From contig JAQGNA010000254.1 of the NCBI GenBank assembly GCA_028292075.1, positions 1-5,855 on the forward strand: a stretch of 5,855 bases of DNA. Reading direction: 5' to 3'. A program made the translations under genes and the position numbers. The first letter of the stretch is position 1; each line of letters begins with the position of its first letter. This DNA comes from Rhodoferax sp. (lineage in GTDB: Bacteria; Pseudomonadota; Gammaproteobacteria; Burkholderiales; Burkholderiaceae). Of the stretch, positions 1 through 4,768 are shown piece by piece. The notes under the pieces were generated by a model, which saw only the letters and a list, made by a program, of their open reading frames with translations, searched no databases and was not told the DNA's origin.

Positions 1-261
1 GCGGTCGGGACCGGGCTGGCTGACGCGCTGGCCGTTCAGGCGGATCTCTCCCTCGCGCGGTGGCACGAAGCCGGCCACGGCCTTGAGCAGGCTCGACTTG
101 CCGCAACCCGATGCGCCCAGCAGCACATAGCGGTCGCCGGCGTGCACGTCGAAGCTCACACGGTGCGTGGCCCGCACCACACGCTCCGGCGTGCGGTACT
201 CCAGGCTCACGCCGTCGACCTGCAGCAGCGGGGCAGCGCTCGGCACGTTCGCGGTGTTCAT
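1..261 (-). CDS. ABC transporter ATP-binding protein, NitT/TauT/SsuB type (partial: first 87 residues)
   Basis: This is the cytoplasmic ATPase subunit that would power an importer for a small anion such as a sulfonate. Only the N-terminal 87 codons are present and the gene leaves the window at its left edge. A Walker A P-loop, GASGCGKSS, lies at residues 49-57 (Lys55 is the nucleotide-binding lysine). It is followed by LLKAVAGF and a GEIRLNGQ stretch, and the visible part ends in GPDR, the position just before the Q-loop in SsuB/TauB-like ATPases. The Q-loop, signature motif and Walker B are outside. The ATG at 259-261 shares one base with the TGA of the upstream substrate-binding protein gene (TGATG), so translational coupling is likely. 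A G-rich stretch before the ATG is a poor ribosome binding site. The ABC family is certain; the NitT/TauT/SsuB subfamily comes from the partner gene and the GPDR context. Confidence 0.93.
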   Translation of the reverse strand, partial: MNTANVPSAAPLLQVDGVSLEYRTPERVVRATHRVSFDVHAGDRYVLLGASGCGKSSLLKAVAGFVPPREGEIRLNGQRVSQPGPDR

Positions 262-1298
262 CAGTTGCCCCCGGCGATGTGCGCGTCGTCGAAAAAGTAA
301 TCGCGGGCCGAGGCCGGCTTGTTTTTGATGGCGCCCACGCGGTGCATGAATTCCGCCAGCAGGTAGGTGTTCTGCGGCGCGATCTTGAACTGGACTTCAG
401 GGTTCTTGATGATCTTGATCAGCAGGTTGCGGTCGATCTTCGCCTGCCCCACCTTCAGGTAGATGTCGGCTGCCTGCTCGGGGTGCGCGGTGGTGAACTG
501 CGCTGCCTCGTCGAGCGCGCCGATGAAGGCCTTGTAGGTCTTCGGATTTTCCTTGCGGAATTTTTCGGTGGCATAGAGCACCGTGGCCGATGAAGGTCCG
601 CCCAGCACGTCGTACGAGCTAAGCACGATGTGGGCCTTGGGGTTGCCGGCCAGTTCCTGGTCCTGGAACGGCGGGTTGCCGAAATGCGCCGTGACCTCGG
701 TGCCACCGCTGATGATGGCGGCCGCGGCGTCGGGGTGAGGCAGTGGCACCTGCACGGCGTCGAGCTTCTTGTACTGCGCATCACCCCATAGCTTGGCCGA
801 CGCCAGCTGCAGCACCCGCGACTGCACCGACACGCCCACCGCCGGTACAGCGATGCGGTCCTTGTCGCTGAAGTCGGCGATGGTCTTCACCGCCGGGTTG
901 TTGCTCACCAGGTAATACGGGAAGTTGCCCAGCGAGGCGACGCCGCGCACGTTCTGGCGGCCGTGCGTGCGGTCCCAGATGGTGAGCAGCGGCCCGACGC
1001 CGGCACCGGCAATGTCGATGTTGCCGGACAGCAGTGCGTCGTTCACGGCCGACCCGCCCGAGAGCTTGAGCCATTCGACCTTCACGTCCACGCCGGCGGC
1101 CTTGCCGTGTTTTTCGATGAGCTTTTGCTCCTGCGCCACGTTCAGCAGGAGGTAGACGATGCCGAACTGTTCGGCGATGCGTAGCTGGCCTTCGGCGCGG
1201 GCGGCGGTGGCCGAGAACGTACCGGCGGCGAGAACCGCCAGGCTGGTCGCGATGGCGCCGAAGCGGCGGCGGGTGGTCGTGGGGGAAGAGCGTGGCAT
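261..1298 (-). CDS. ABC transporter periplasmic substrate-binding protein, NitT/TauT (SsuA/NMT1-like) family
   Basis: This 345-residue periplasmic binding protein would capture the ligand and deliver it to the importer. The N-terminus has a twin-arginine-like signal (TTRRRFGAI at residues 8-16), a hydrophobic stretch to about residue 33, and an A-R-A cleavage site after residue 35, so Tat export is likely. The mature part has the usual features of the family: an early LRIAEQFGIVYLLLNVAQ segment, VKVEWLKLSGGSAVNDALLSGNIDIAGAGVGP (the ligand-pocket region of NMT1/SsuA-like proteins), and a second lobe with PDAAAAIISG and later AHPEQAADIYLK. Length is normal for the family. Start ATG at 1296-1298 has only a partial AGG seven bases upstream, but it places the signal peptide correctly. 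The gene lies 83 bases downstream of the dioxygenase gene and overlaps the ATPase gene by one base. An aliphatic sulfonate, taurine or sulfate ester is the best guess for ligand; a nitrogenous compound such as a thiamine precursor is possible. Confidence 0.92.
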   Translation of the reverse strand: MPRSSPTTTRRRFGAIATSLAVLAAGTFSATAARAEGQLRIAEQFGIVYLLLNVAQEQKLIEKHGKAAGVDVKVEWLKLSGGSAVNDALLSGNIDIAGAGVGPLLTIWDRTHGRQNVRGVASLGNFPYYLVSNNPAVKTIADFSDKDRIAVPAVGVSVQSRVLQLASAKLWGDAQYKKLDAVQVPLPHPDAAAAIISGGTEVTAHFGNPPFQDQELAGNPKAHIVLSSYDVLGGPSSATVLYATEKFRKENPKTYKAFIGALDEAAQFTTAHPEQAADIYLKVGQAKIDRNLLIKIIKNPEVQFKIAPQNTYLLAEFMHRVGAIKNKPASARDYFFDDAHIAGGN

Positions 1299-1327
1299 CG
1301 GAAAACCTGTTTTGCTATGAATAAAGG

Positions 1328-1361
1328 AGCGGCCGGCTAAGACGATTGGCGGGCCGGCGCT
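1328..1361 (-). other. Imperfect hairpin between dioxygenase and binding-protein genes
   Basis: Within the 83-base gap a GCCGGC stem at 1332-1337 pairs with 1353-1358. It is extended by AGC (1328-1330) with GCT (1359-1361) across one bulged G at 1331, leaving a 15-base loop. No U-run immediately follows on the minus strand, so this is not a typical intrinsic terminator. It could be a processing or partial-attenuation structure that adjusts the ratio of binding protein to dioxygenase. GCCGGC is self-palindromic and common in GC-rich DNA, so chance is a real alternative. Confidence 0.3.
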
Positions 1362-1381
1362 TCATTTGGTGTAAAAAATGG

Positions 1382-2281
1382 TCAGTAGACCGCGCTGCCC
1401 TGGATGGTGGTGCGGTACAGCAGACGGCGCAGGTGGTCGGGCGTGCCGGCGGCCAGGTGCATCAGCGAGCGGTTGTCCCAGAAGACCATGTCGTGCGGCT
1501 GCCAGACGTGGCGGTACACATGCTCCGGCCGCACGCTGTGAGCGAACAGCTGGGCGAGCAGCGCATCGCTTCGCTCCGGTGGCACGTCGACGATGCGGCT
1601 CGTGAAGTGCTCGCTCACGAACAGCGCCTTGCGGCCGGTCTCCGGATGAGTGCGCACCACCGGATGAACGGCGGGTTTCACCTCGGCGATCTGCTCCGGC
1701 GTCAGGTTCGGCCGCCAGGGGCTGCGGGCCTGCAGCTCGGCGTACTTGGCGAGGTAGGTGTGCTCGGCGCGGAGGTCCTGCACTTCGGCCTTCAGGTTGT
1801 CGGGGAGCGTGTCCCAGGCCGTGTGCATGTTGGCGAACAGCGTATCGCCGCCCTCGCTGGGCAACTCCTGGGCATGCAGCATGGAACCCAGGCTGGGCTT
1901 TTCCTTGTACGACAGGTCGGAATGCCAGAAGTGGCCCGCGTCGCCAAGCCCGATCGGCTTGCCGTCTTCGAGCACGTTCGAGATGCGCAGGATCTCGGGA
2001 TGACCGGGCAACTGGAACTGGCGCAGCACATGGATTTCGAGTTCGCCGAAGCGGCGGCTGAACGCGACCTGTTCGGCCGGCGTGATGCGCTGGCCACGAA
2101 ATACCAGCACATGGTGGTCGAGGTGGGCGCGGTGGACGCGGGCGAAATCTTCTTCAGCGAGAGGCGCAGAGAGATCGAGGCCGATGACTTCGGCGCCAAG
2201 GGGCGCATCGAGCGGGCGGATCTGGAAAGGCTGTGGGGCCGGCGCCGTGGGGCGCGCGGCGCTTGATGGAGAGGCAGTCAT
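1382..2281 (-). CDS. TauD/TfdA-family Fe(II)/2-oxoglutarate-dependent dioxygenase
   Basis: This 299-residue cytoplasmic enzyme of the TauD/TfdA family would couple 2-oxoglutarate decarboxylation to hydroxylation of an organic substrate. In known members hydroxylation next to a sulfonate or ether releases sulfite or a phenol. The iron triad is visible: His120-x-Asp122 in GHFWHSDLSY and distal His275 in WDNRSLMHLA. Thr147 (EGGDTLF) and Arg286/Arg290 (RRLLYRTTI) match positions that bind 2-oxoglutarate in TauD. The N-terminal domain starts with FQIRPLDAPLGAEVIGLDLS, typical of the family. The first ~18 residues are Ala/Pro-rich and poorly conserved in look, and the ATG at 2279-2281 lacks a clear Shine-Dalgarno, so the start is fair rather than firm. 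It is the first visible gene of the minus-strand set, ahead of the binding protein; in E. coli tauABCD the dioxygenase is last. Taurine, alkyl sulfonate, alkyl sulfate ester (AtsK-like) or phenoxyacetate (TfdA-like) substrates cannot be separated by sequence alone. Confidence 0.92.
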   Translation of the reverse strand: MTASPSSAARPTAPAPQPFQIRPLDAPLGAEVIGLDLSAPLAEEDFARVHRAHLDHHVLVFRGQRITPAEQVAFSRRFGELEIHVLRQFQLPGHPEILRISNVLEDGKPIGLGDAGHFWHSDLSYKEKPSLGSMLHAQELPSEGGDTLFANMHTAWDTLPDNLKAEVQDLRAEHTYLAKYAELQARSPWRPNLTPEQIAEVKPAVHPVVRTHPETGRKALFVSEHFTSRIVDVPPERSDALLAQLFAHSVRPEHVYRHVWQPHDMVFWDNRSLMHLAAGTPDHLRRLLYRTTIQGSAVY

Positions 2282-2369
2282 TGATTCGTCTGTTCAGAAA
2301 GCAGTTAGGCGCGGTTCTTGGCGCTCAGGAAAAAAGAATGTAGGGGCGGGCGACCAGGAAAGGAACGAT

Positions 2370-2535
2370 TCATTTGCTTCTTGCTTACAACCGATCGATC
2401 TAACGAGGCACCCGCCGAGCGACAGAGTGTCACTTTCTGGCTGTCCCTCGACGCAGCCGCCTTCACAGGAATGCCACATTCGCCCTTCATTTGCATCATG
2501 GCTGCGCAAATCGTGGGTGTGCCATCGTCATTTGC
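2370..2535 (+). repeat. Three direct copies of TCATTTGC plus one inverted ATTTGC
   Basis: TCATTTGC occurs at 2370-2377, 2487-2494 and 2528-2535; the first two copies share TTCATTTGC. The reverse complement GCAAAT lies at 2506-2511 and forms, with the second copy, the dyad ATTTGC-N11-GCAAAT (2489-2511). Starts of copies two and three are 41 bases apart (about four helical turns), and copies one and two are 117 apart (about eleven). This looks like a set of binding sites for one regulator. No protein is assigned. Confidence 0.45.
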
Positions 2536-2556
2536 AAGAAAATGAATGTGGCTTCC
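2468..2556. repeat. Imperfect inverted repeat, arms of 14 and 13 bases
   Basis: The left arm GGAATGCCACATTC (2468-2481) is the reverse complement of the right arm GAATGTGGCTTCC (2544-2556) except for one extra base; the core of nine bases is perfect. Arm centres are about 75 bases apart, roughly seven helical turns, and the enclosed segment holds the ATTTGC dyad and the third TCATTTGC. The right arm sits where the -35 region would be for the putative -10 at 2573-2578. A looping operator or a leader-RNA stem are both possible. Confidence 0.45.
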
Positions 2557-2572
2557 GCCGAAACACGCCACT

Positions 2573-2578
2573 TATCAT
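2573..2578 (+). promoter_or_regulatory. Candidate -10 element for the acyltransferase gene
   Basis: TATCAT matches the sigma70 -10 consensus at five of six positions and is followed by a T-run. No good -35 hexamer lies 16-18 bases upstream, where the right arm of the inverted repeat is found, which suggests dependence on an activator. The implied transcript would start near 2585, leaving about 38 bases of leader before the first ATG. Single-hexamer evidence only. Confidence 0.3.
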
Positions 2579-2622
2579 TTTTTTAGCATTTCCCGCCGCG
2601 ACATGACAACCGCCATGCCGAC

Positions 2623-3876
2623 ATGTTGATCCAGCCATCGCACCCGAACTCAATGCAGCCGAGCCGCGAGGCTGCCTCTCTTTCCGTTGGGAGCGGGCCA
2701 GCTGCGCGGGCCAAGGACGCGTCTTCCACAACGGGGTACCACCGGGGCGACCTCTGCTTTTTTGTGCTGTCAGCGACGGACCAGCCGTTCAACTCCGAGC
2801 TTCTGGCCGCCTGGGCACACCTGCTGCAACTTGCAGACAGCCCCGAGACCGTCTTTCAGACGCCGGGCTATTTCGACTTCATTTCGTCACTTCCCAATGT
2901 GGAGAACGTGCAGGAACTGGTGGTGGTTCGCCAGGTCAGCTCGCAGCGAATCGTTGCCGTGGTGCCGGTGCGGGCTGGGCGCCGAACCCTGTCTCTGCGA
3001 TTGGGCGAGCGGGTGCTTGCGCGCATCCGGATCCGCACGGTTGCGCTTCTGGGCAGCATCCCGCTTGCGCCGGTCGATGACACATCGCTCGACGCGATCT
3101 TCGACTTCCTGATCGAACGGCAAGCAGGCACCAGCAGCATCGCGATGCAGGCTGTGCCCGCCGGAAGCGATTTCCACCGCTACTTGCTGCGTTCGGCTGC
3201 CCAGCGCAAAAGCCATGGGCTGTACGTGCAGGATGGCTGGCGCCATTGCCATGCAACCGCCTTGCCGCTGGCCTATGCAGACTACCTGAGCGGGCTCAAG
3301 GCGAAGAAGCGCTACAACCTCAACCGGCAGGTTAAAACGCTGGCGAAAGAAGCGGGCCCTGTCGAACTGGTGCGAGTGGACCGGTCTGAGCAGATTCCGA
3401 TGTTGCTGGCAGCCGTCGCACACTTGAGCATGCCGGCGGACATCCGAAGCATCATGAATGCCCAGCGCCATGAGCGGCTCGCAATGCAGAAACTGGCGCT
3501 GTGCTATGTCCTCAAGTGCGGCGACACCCCGGTGGCCGCCATCATCGGCCTGCGCTCGGGACACACCTACCACGTCCACAACATCATCTACGCACCCGCG
3601 CTGGCTTCGCACTCGCCCGGCGCGTCGATCGTGCACCTCGCCATTGAAGACCTCATCGACAACCTGCAGATCAGGCTGATGGACTATGGCTACGGCACCC
3701 CGGGCCATGGCAACCCAAGCGGTGATGCCGGCAGCCTGCGGGGCAATGTGTTCCTCTACCGCAAGACGCTGCGCAACCGATGGCTGTTCAGCTGCTACAC
3801 CGCCTTCAACGGGGTGGTGCGTTGGATGAAGGCCCTGCGCGAAGGTCAGGATACGCGGGCCCCTCGCTCGCGCTGA
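2623..3876 (+). CDS. CelD/BcsL-like acyltransferase (Acetyltransf_6, GNAT fold)
   Basis: This is a 417-residue protein resembling the CelD/BcsL family of GNAT-fold acyltransferases (also grouped with FemAB/BioF2-like domains). Members usually sit in exopolysaccharide or cellulose loci and are thought to acylate a sugar or lipid-linked product. A PxxFQTPGYFDF-like segment near residues 75-86 matches the family's N-terminal TPFQ-x-P-x-W type motif. The basic run LKAKKRYNLNRQVKTLAKE (from residue 225) is the characteristic K-x-R-x-N-L-x-R region. The second half shows HVHNIIYAP (317-325), HSPGASIVHLAIEDLI (330-345) and the MDYGYG strand (353-358), all typical of this fold. No membrane segment or signal is seen. 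The start is unsure: neither ATG 2623 nor in-frame ATG 2653 (residue 11) has a Shine-Dalgarno, and the first ~40 residues look non-domain, so translation may begin downstream. It stands alone between the divergent dioxygenase and the convergent azoR, with no polysaccharide genes in view, so its substrate is unknown. Confidence 0.78.
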   Translation: MLIQPSHPNSMQPSREAASLSVGSGPAARAKDASSTTGYHRGDLCFFVLSATDQPFNSELLAAWAHLLQLADSPETVFQTPGYFDFISSLPNVENVQELVVVRQVSSQRIVAVVPVRAGRRTLSLRLGERVLARIRIRTVALLGSIPLAPVDDTSLDAIFDFLIERQAGTSSIAMQAVPAGSDFHRYLLRSAAQRKSHGLYVQDGWRHCHATALPLAYADYLSGLKAKKRYNLNRQVKTLAKEAGPVELVRVDRSEQIPMLLAAVAHLSMPADIRSIMNAQRHERLAMQKLALCYVLKCGDTPVAAIIGLRSGHTYHVHNIIYAPALASHSPGASIVHLAIEDLIDNLQIRLMDYGYGTPGHGNPSGDAGSLRGNVFLYRKTLRNRWLFSCYTAFNGVVRWMKALREGQDTRAPRSR

Positions 3877-3971
3877 ACAGCCGCTCCGTCCTGGGCTGGC
3901 ATCGCTGAACGGGCCGGCCCGGTCCGGCGTGCGACACATCCCGCCGGCGAGCCCGGCTAGGCCTGGAAAAA
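3877..3971. other. Convergent intergenic region with GC-rich dyads
   Basis: This 95-base gap separates the converging acyltransferase and azoR genes. It has a 12-base palindrome CGGGCCGGCCCG (3910-3921), a six-pair stem CCGGCG/CGCCGG (3924-3929 with 3942-3947, 12-base loop), and a GCCTG/CAGGC stem (3961-3965 with 3973-3977) that covers the azoR stop codon. None is followed by a U-tract on either strand, so no standard intrinsic terminator can be called. These may act as weak bidirectional stops, or termination may be Rho-dependent. Confidence 0.3.
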
Positions 3972-4631
3972 TCAGGCTGCGATGCTGACGTTTTCCTGGT
4001 TTGCAGCTGGCGCCACCATCAGCTTGATTTCGGTTTCGGCAGCGGCCATCGCCTTTGCCTTGGCTTCAGGCCCCATGGCCACGCCCTCGGCCCGTACGAA
4101 GCGCACGTCGGTCACGCCCAAAAAGCCGAACAGCACCGACAGATAGCTTTCCTGGTGCTCCATCGCGCGTCCCCCTTCGCTGCTCGAATAGACGCCGCCG
4201 CGGCCCACGGCGACGAGCACCGTCTTCCCGCCGGCCAGGCCCACGGGGCCTTTCTCGGTGTACTTGAAGGTGCGGCCGGCTTGGGCGATGCGGTCGATCC
4301 ATGCCTTCAGCTGCGTGGGAATCGCAAAGTTGTACATCGGCGCGCCGATGACGACGACGTCTGCGTCCAGAAATTGCTGGACCAGCGCTTCGGACAGGGC
4401 GTTTTCGCGGCGCTGGACGTCGGAGAGGTTGGAGACATCGGCACCGGCGGCGCCGAGTCGAAAGCCAAGCGAGTCCATCGACAGGTGCGACGGCGCGTCC
4501 AGTGCCAGGTCCAGGCGCTGCACGACGGTGCCCGGGTGGCTCGCCTTCCATTCATTGACCAGCCGCTGCGTGAGAACGCGGGTGACGGAGTTGTCGCCGA
4601 GGACGCTGGAATCGATGTGGAGCAGTTTCAT
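3972..4631 (-). CDS. azoR: FMN-dependent NADH:quinone oxidoreductase / azoreductase (AzoR family)
   Basis: This is a 219-residue flavodoxin-fold enzyme, the usual ~200-residue size of AzoR, which reduces quinones by two electrons using NADH and FMN and can also cleave azo dyes; it acts as a cytosolic dimer. The N-terminal [18 protein letters not shown] matches the FMN-phosphate loop (Ser8/Ser9 and Ser15 region). [19 protein letters not shown] (97-115), with the PMYNF isoalloxazine-contact motif at 98-102, is diagnostic. VGRGGVYSS at 142-150 is the second FMN loop. The open frame extends upstream to 4748, but ATG 4629-4631 is chosen because it begins exactly at the family's first beta strand and has AAAGG seven bases upstream. 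The extra 39 residues of the longer frame do not resemble the family and would cover the promoter region. It is divergent from a LysR-type gene, which probably controls it in response to quinones or other electrophiles. Family call is firm; physiological substrate is inferred. Confidence 0.93.
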   Translation of the reverse strand: MKLLHIDSSVLGDNSVTRVLTQRLVNEWKASHPGTVVQRLDLALDAPSHLSMDSLGFRLGAAGADVSNLSDVQRRENALSEALVQQFLDADVVVIGAPMYNFAIPTQLKAWIDRIAQAGRTFKYTEKGPVGLAGGKTVLVAVGRGGVYSSSEGGRAMEHQESYLSVLFGFLGVTDVRFVRAEGVAMGPEAKAKAMAAAETEIKLMVAPAANQENVSIAA

Positions 4632-4653
4632 GGTGATGCCTTTCAGTGGTGGT

Positions 4654-4671
4654 TGCCACGGTGTCGTGGCA
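4654..4671. promoter_or_regulatory. Perfect dyad in the azoR leader/operator
   Basis: TGCCACG (4654-4660), a four-base GTGT spacer, and CGTGGCA (4665-4671) form a perfect 7/4/7 inverted repeat, 23-40 bases upstream of the azoR ATG. In DNA it would suit a dimeric repressor just downstream of the candidate -10; in RNA it would be a stable hairpin in the azoR leader. The sequence alone does not distinguish these. Confidence 0.45.
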
Positions 4672-4679
4672 TGGCATTG

Positions 4680-4708
4680 ATTGTGTCCACGGAAGTAGCC
4701 GCTGATAA
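4680..4708 (-). promoter_or_regulatory. Candidate azoR promoter
   Basis: On the minus strand TTATCA (4708-4703) and CACAAT (4685-4680) are separated by 17 bases; each matches the sigma70 hexamers at four of six positions. Initiation would fall near 4673, next to the 4654-4671 dyad. On the opposite strand the same bases offer TTGTGT (4681-4686) and GATAAG (4704-4709), also 17 apart, for the lysR-type gene, so the two promoters may overlap face to face. Hexamer matches are modest. Confidence 0.3.
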
Positions 4709-4726
4709 GCAGCCGGCAATGCGAAG

Positions 4727-4750
4727 GATTGTCCTGCGAGTGAGACAATC
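4727..4750. promoter_or_regulatory. Perfect dyad GATTGTC-N10-GACAATC, candidate LysR binding site
   Basis: GATTGTC at 4727-4733 and GACAATC at 4744-4750 are exact reverse complements with a ten-base spacer. The size and spacing are those of an LTTR-type interrupted dyad, and it ends 18 bases before the regulator's ATG, just upstream of its ribosome binding site, a typical place for autoregulation. A related half-site GATTGT occurs 48 bases upstream at 4679-4684, over the candidate promoters. Assignment to the adjacent regulator is inference. Confidence 0.5.
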
Positions 4751-4758
4751 AGCGCCAC

Positions 4759-4764
4759 AGGAGG
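4759..4764 (+). promoter_or_regulatory. Ribosome binding site of the LysR-type gene
   Basis: AGGAGG is a full consensus Shine-Dalgarno, with a rather short four-base spacer to the ATG at 4769-4771. It decides this start over the in-frame ATG at codon 7. Confidence 0.75.
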
Positions 4765-4768
4765 CGGC

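Larger units (their letters stand above)
2282..2622. promoter_or_regulatory. Divergent intergenic regulatory region between dioxygenase and acyltransferase genes
   Basis: These 341 bases hold no convincing gene: the short ORFs on either strand lack family resemblance and ribosome binding sites. The composition is noticeably more AT-rich than the flanks. It must carry the promoters for the minus-strand dioxygenase/importer genes and the plus-strand acyltransferase. It contains an inverted repeat (2468-2556), three direct copies of TCATTTGC, an ATTTGC dyad at 2489-2511 and a T-rich run at 2578-2584. In sulfonate loci such regions are commonly controlled by LysR-type proteins (CysB/Cbl/SsuR); no such assignment can be made from motif alone. 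Confidence 0.6.

Noticed and set aside
1346..2266. 306-codon plus-strand frame antisense to the dioxygenase
   Set aside because: The minus-strand frame carries the full HxD...H iron triad; the plus-strand translation shows no family pattern and is a shadow.
2294..2606. Short ORFs in the divergent intergenic region on both strands (71-174 codons)
   Set aside because: There is no ribosome binding site, no domain-like sequence, overlapping frames on both strands, and AT-richer composition with repeats, so it is better read as regulatory DNA.
2887..3939. 350-codon minus-strand open frame lying antisense to almost all of the acyltransferase gene
   Set aside because: Its translation is Arg/His/Gln-rich with no recognisable motif or ribosome binding site. 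The plus-strand frame has clear family motifs. High GC bias at codon third positions routinely opens such antisense frames.
3910..3977. GC-rich palindromes as an intrinsic bidirectional terminator
   Set aside because: No U-tract follows any of the stems on either strand and the 12-base palindrome has no loop, so a standard terminator cannot be claimed.
4632..4748. 39-residue N-terminal extension of the AzoR frame
   Set aside because: The extension lacks family resemblance, covers the promoter and dyad region, and the internal ATG at 4629-4631 has an AAAGG ribosome binding site and begins at the conserved MKLLHIDSS.
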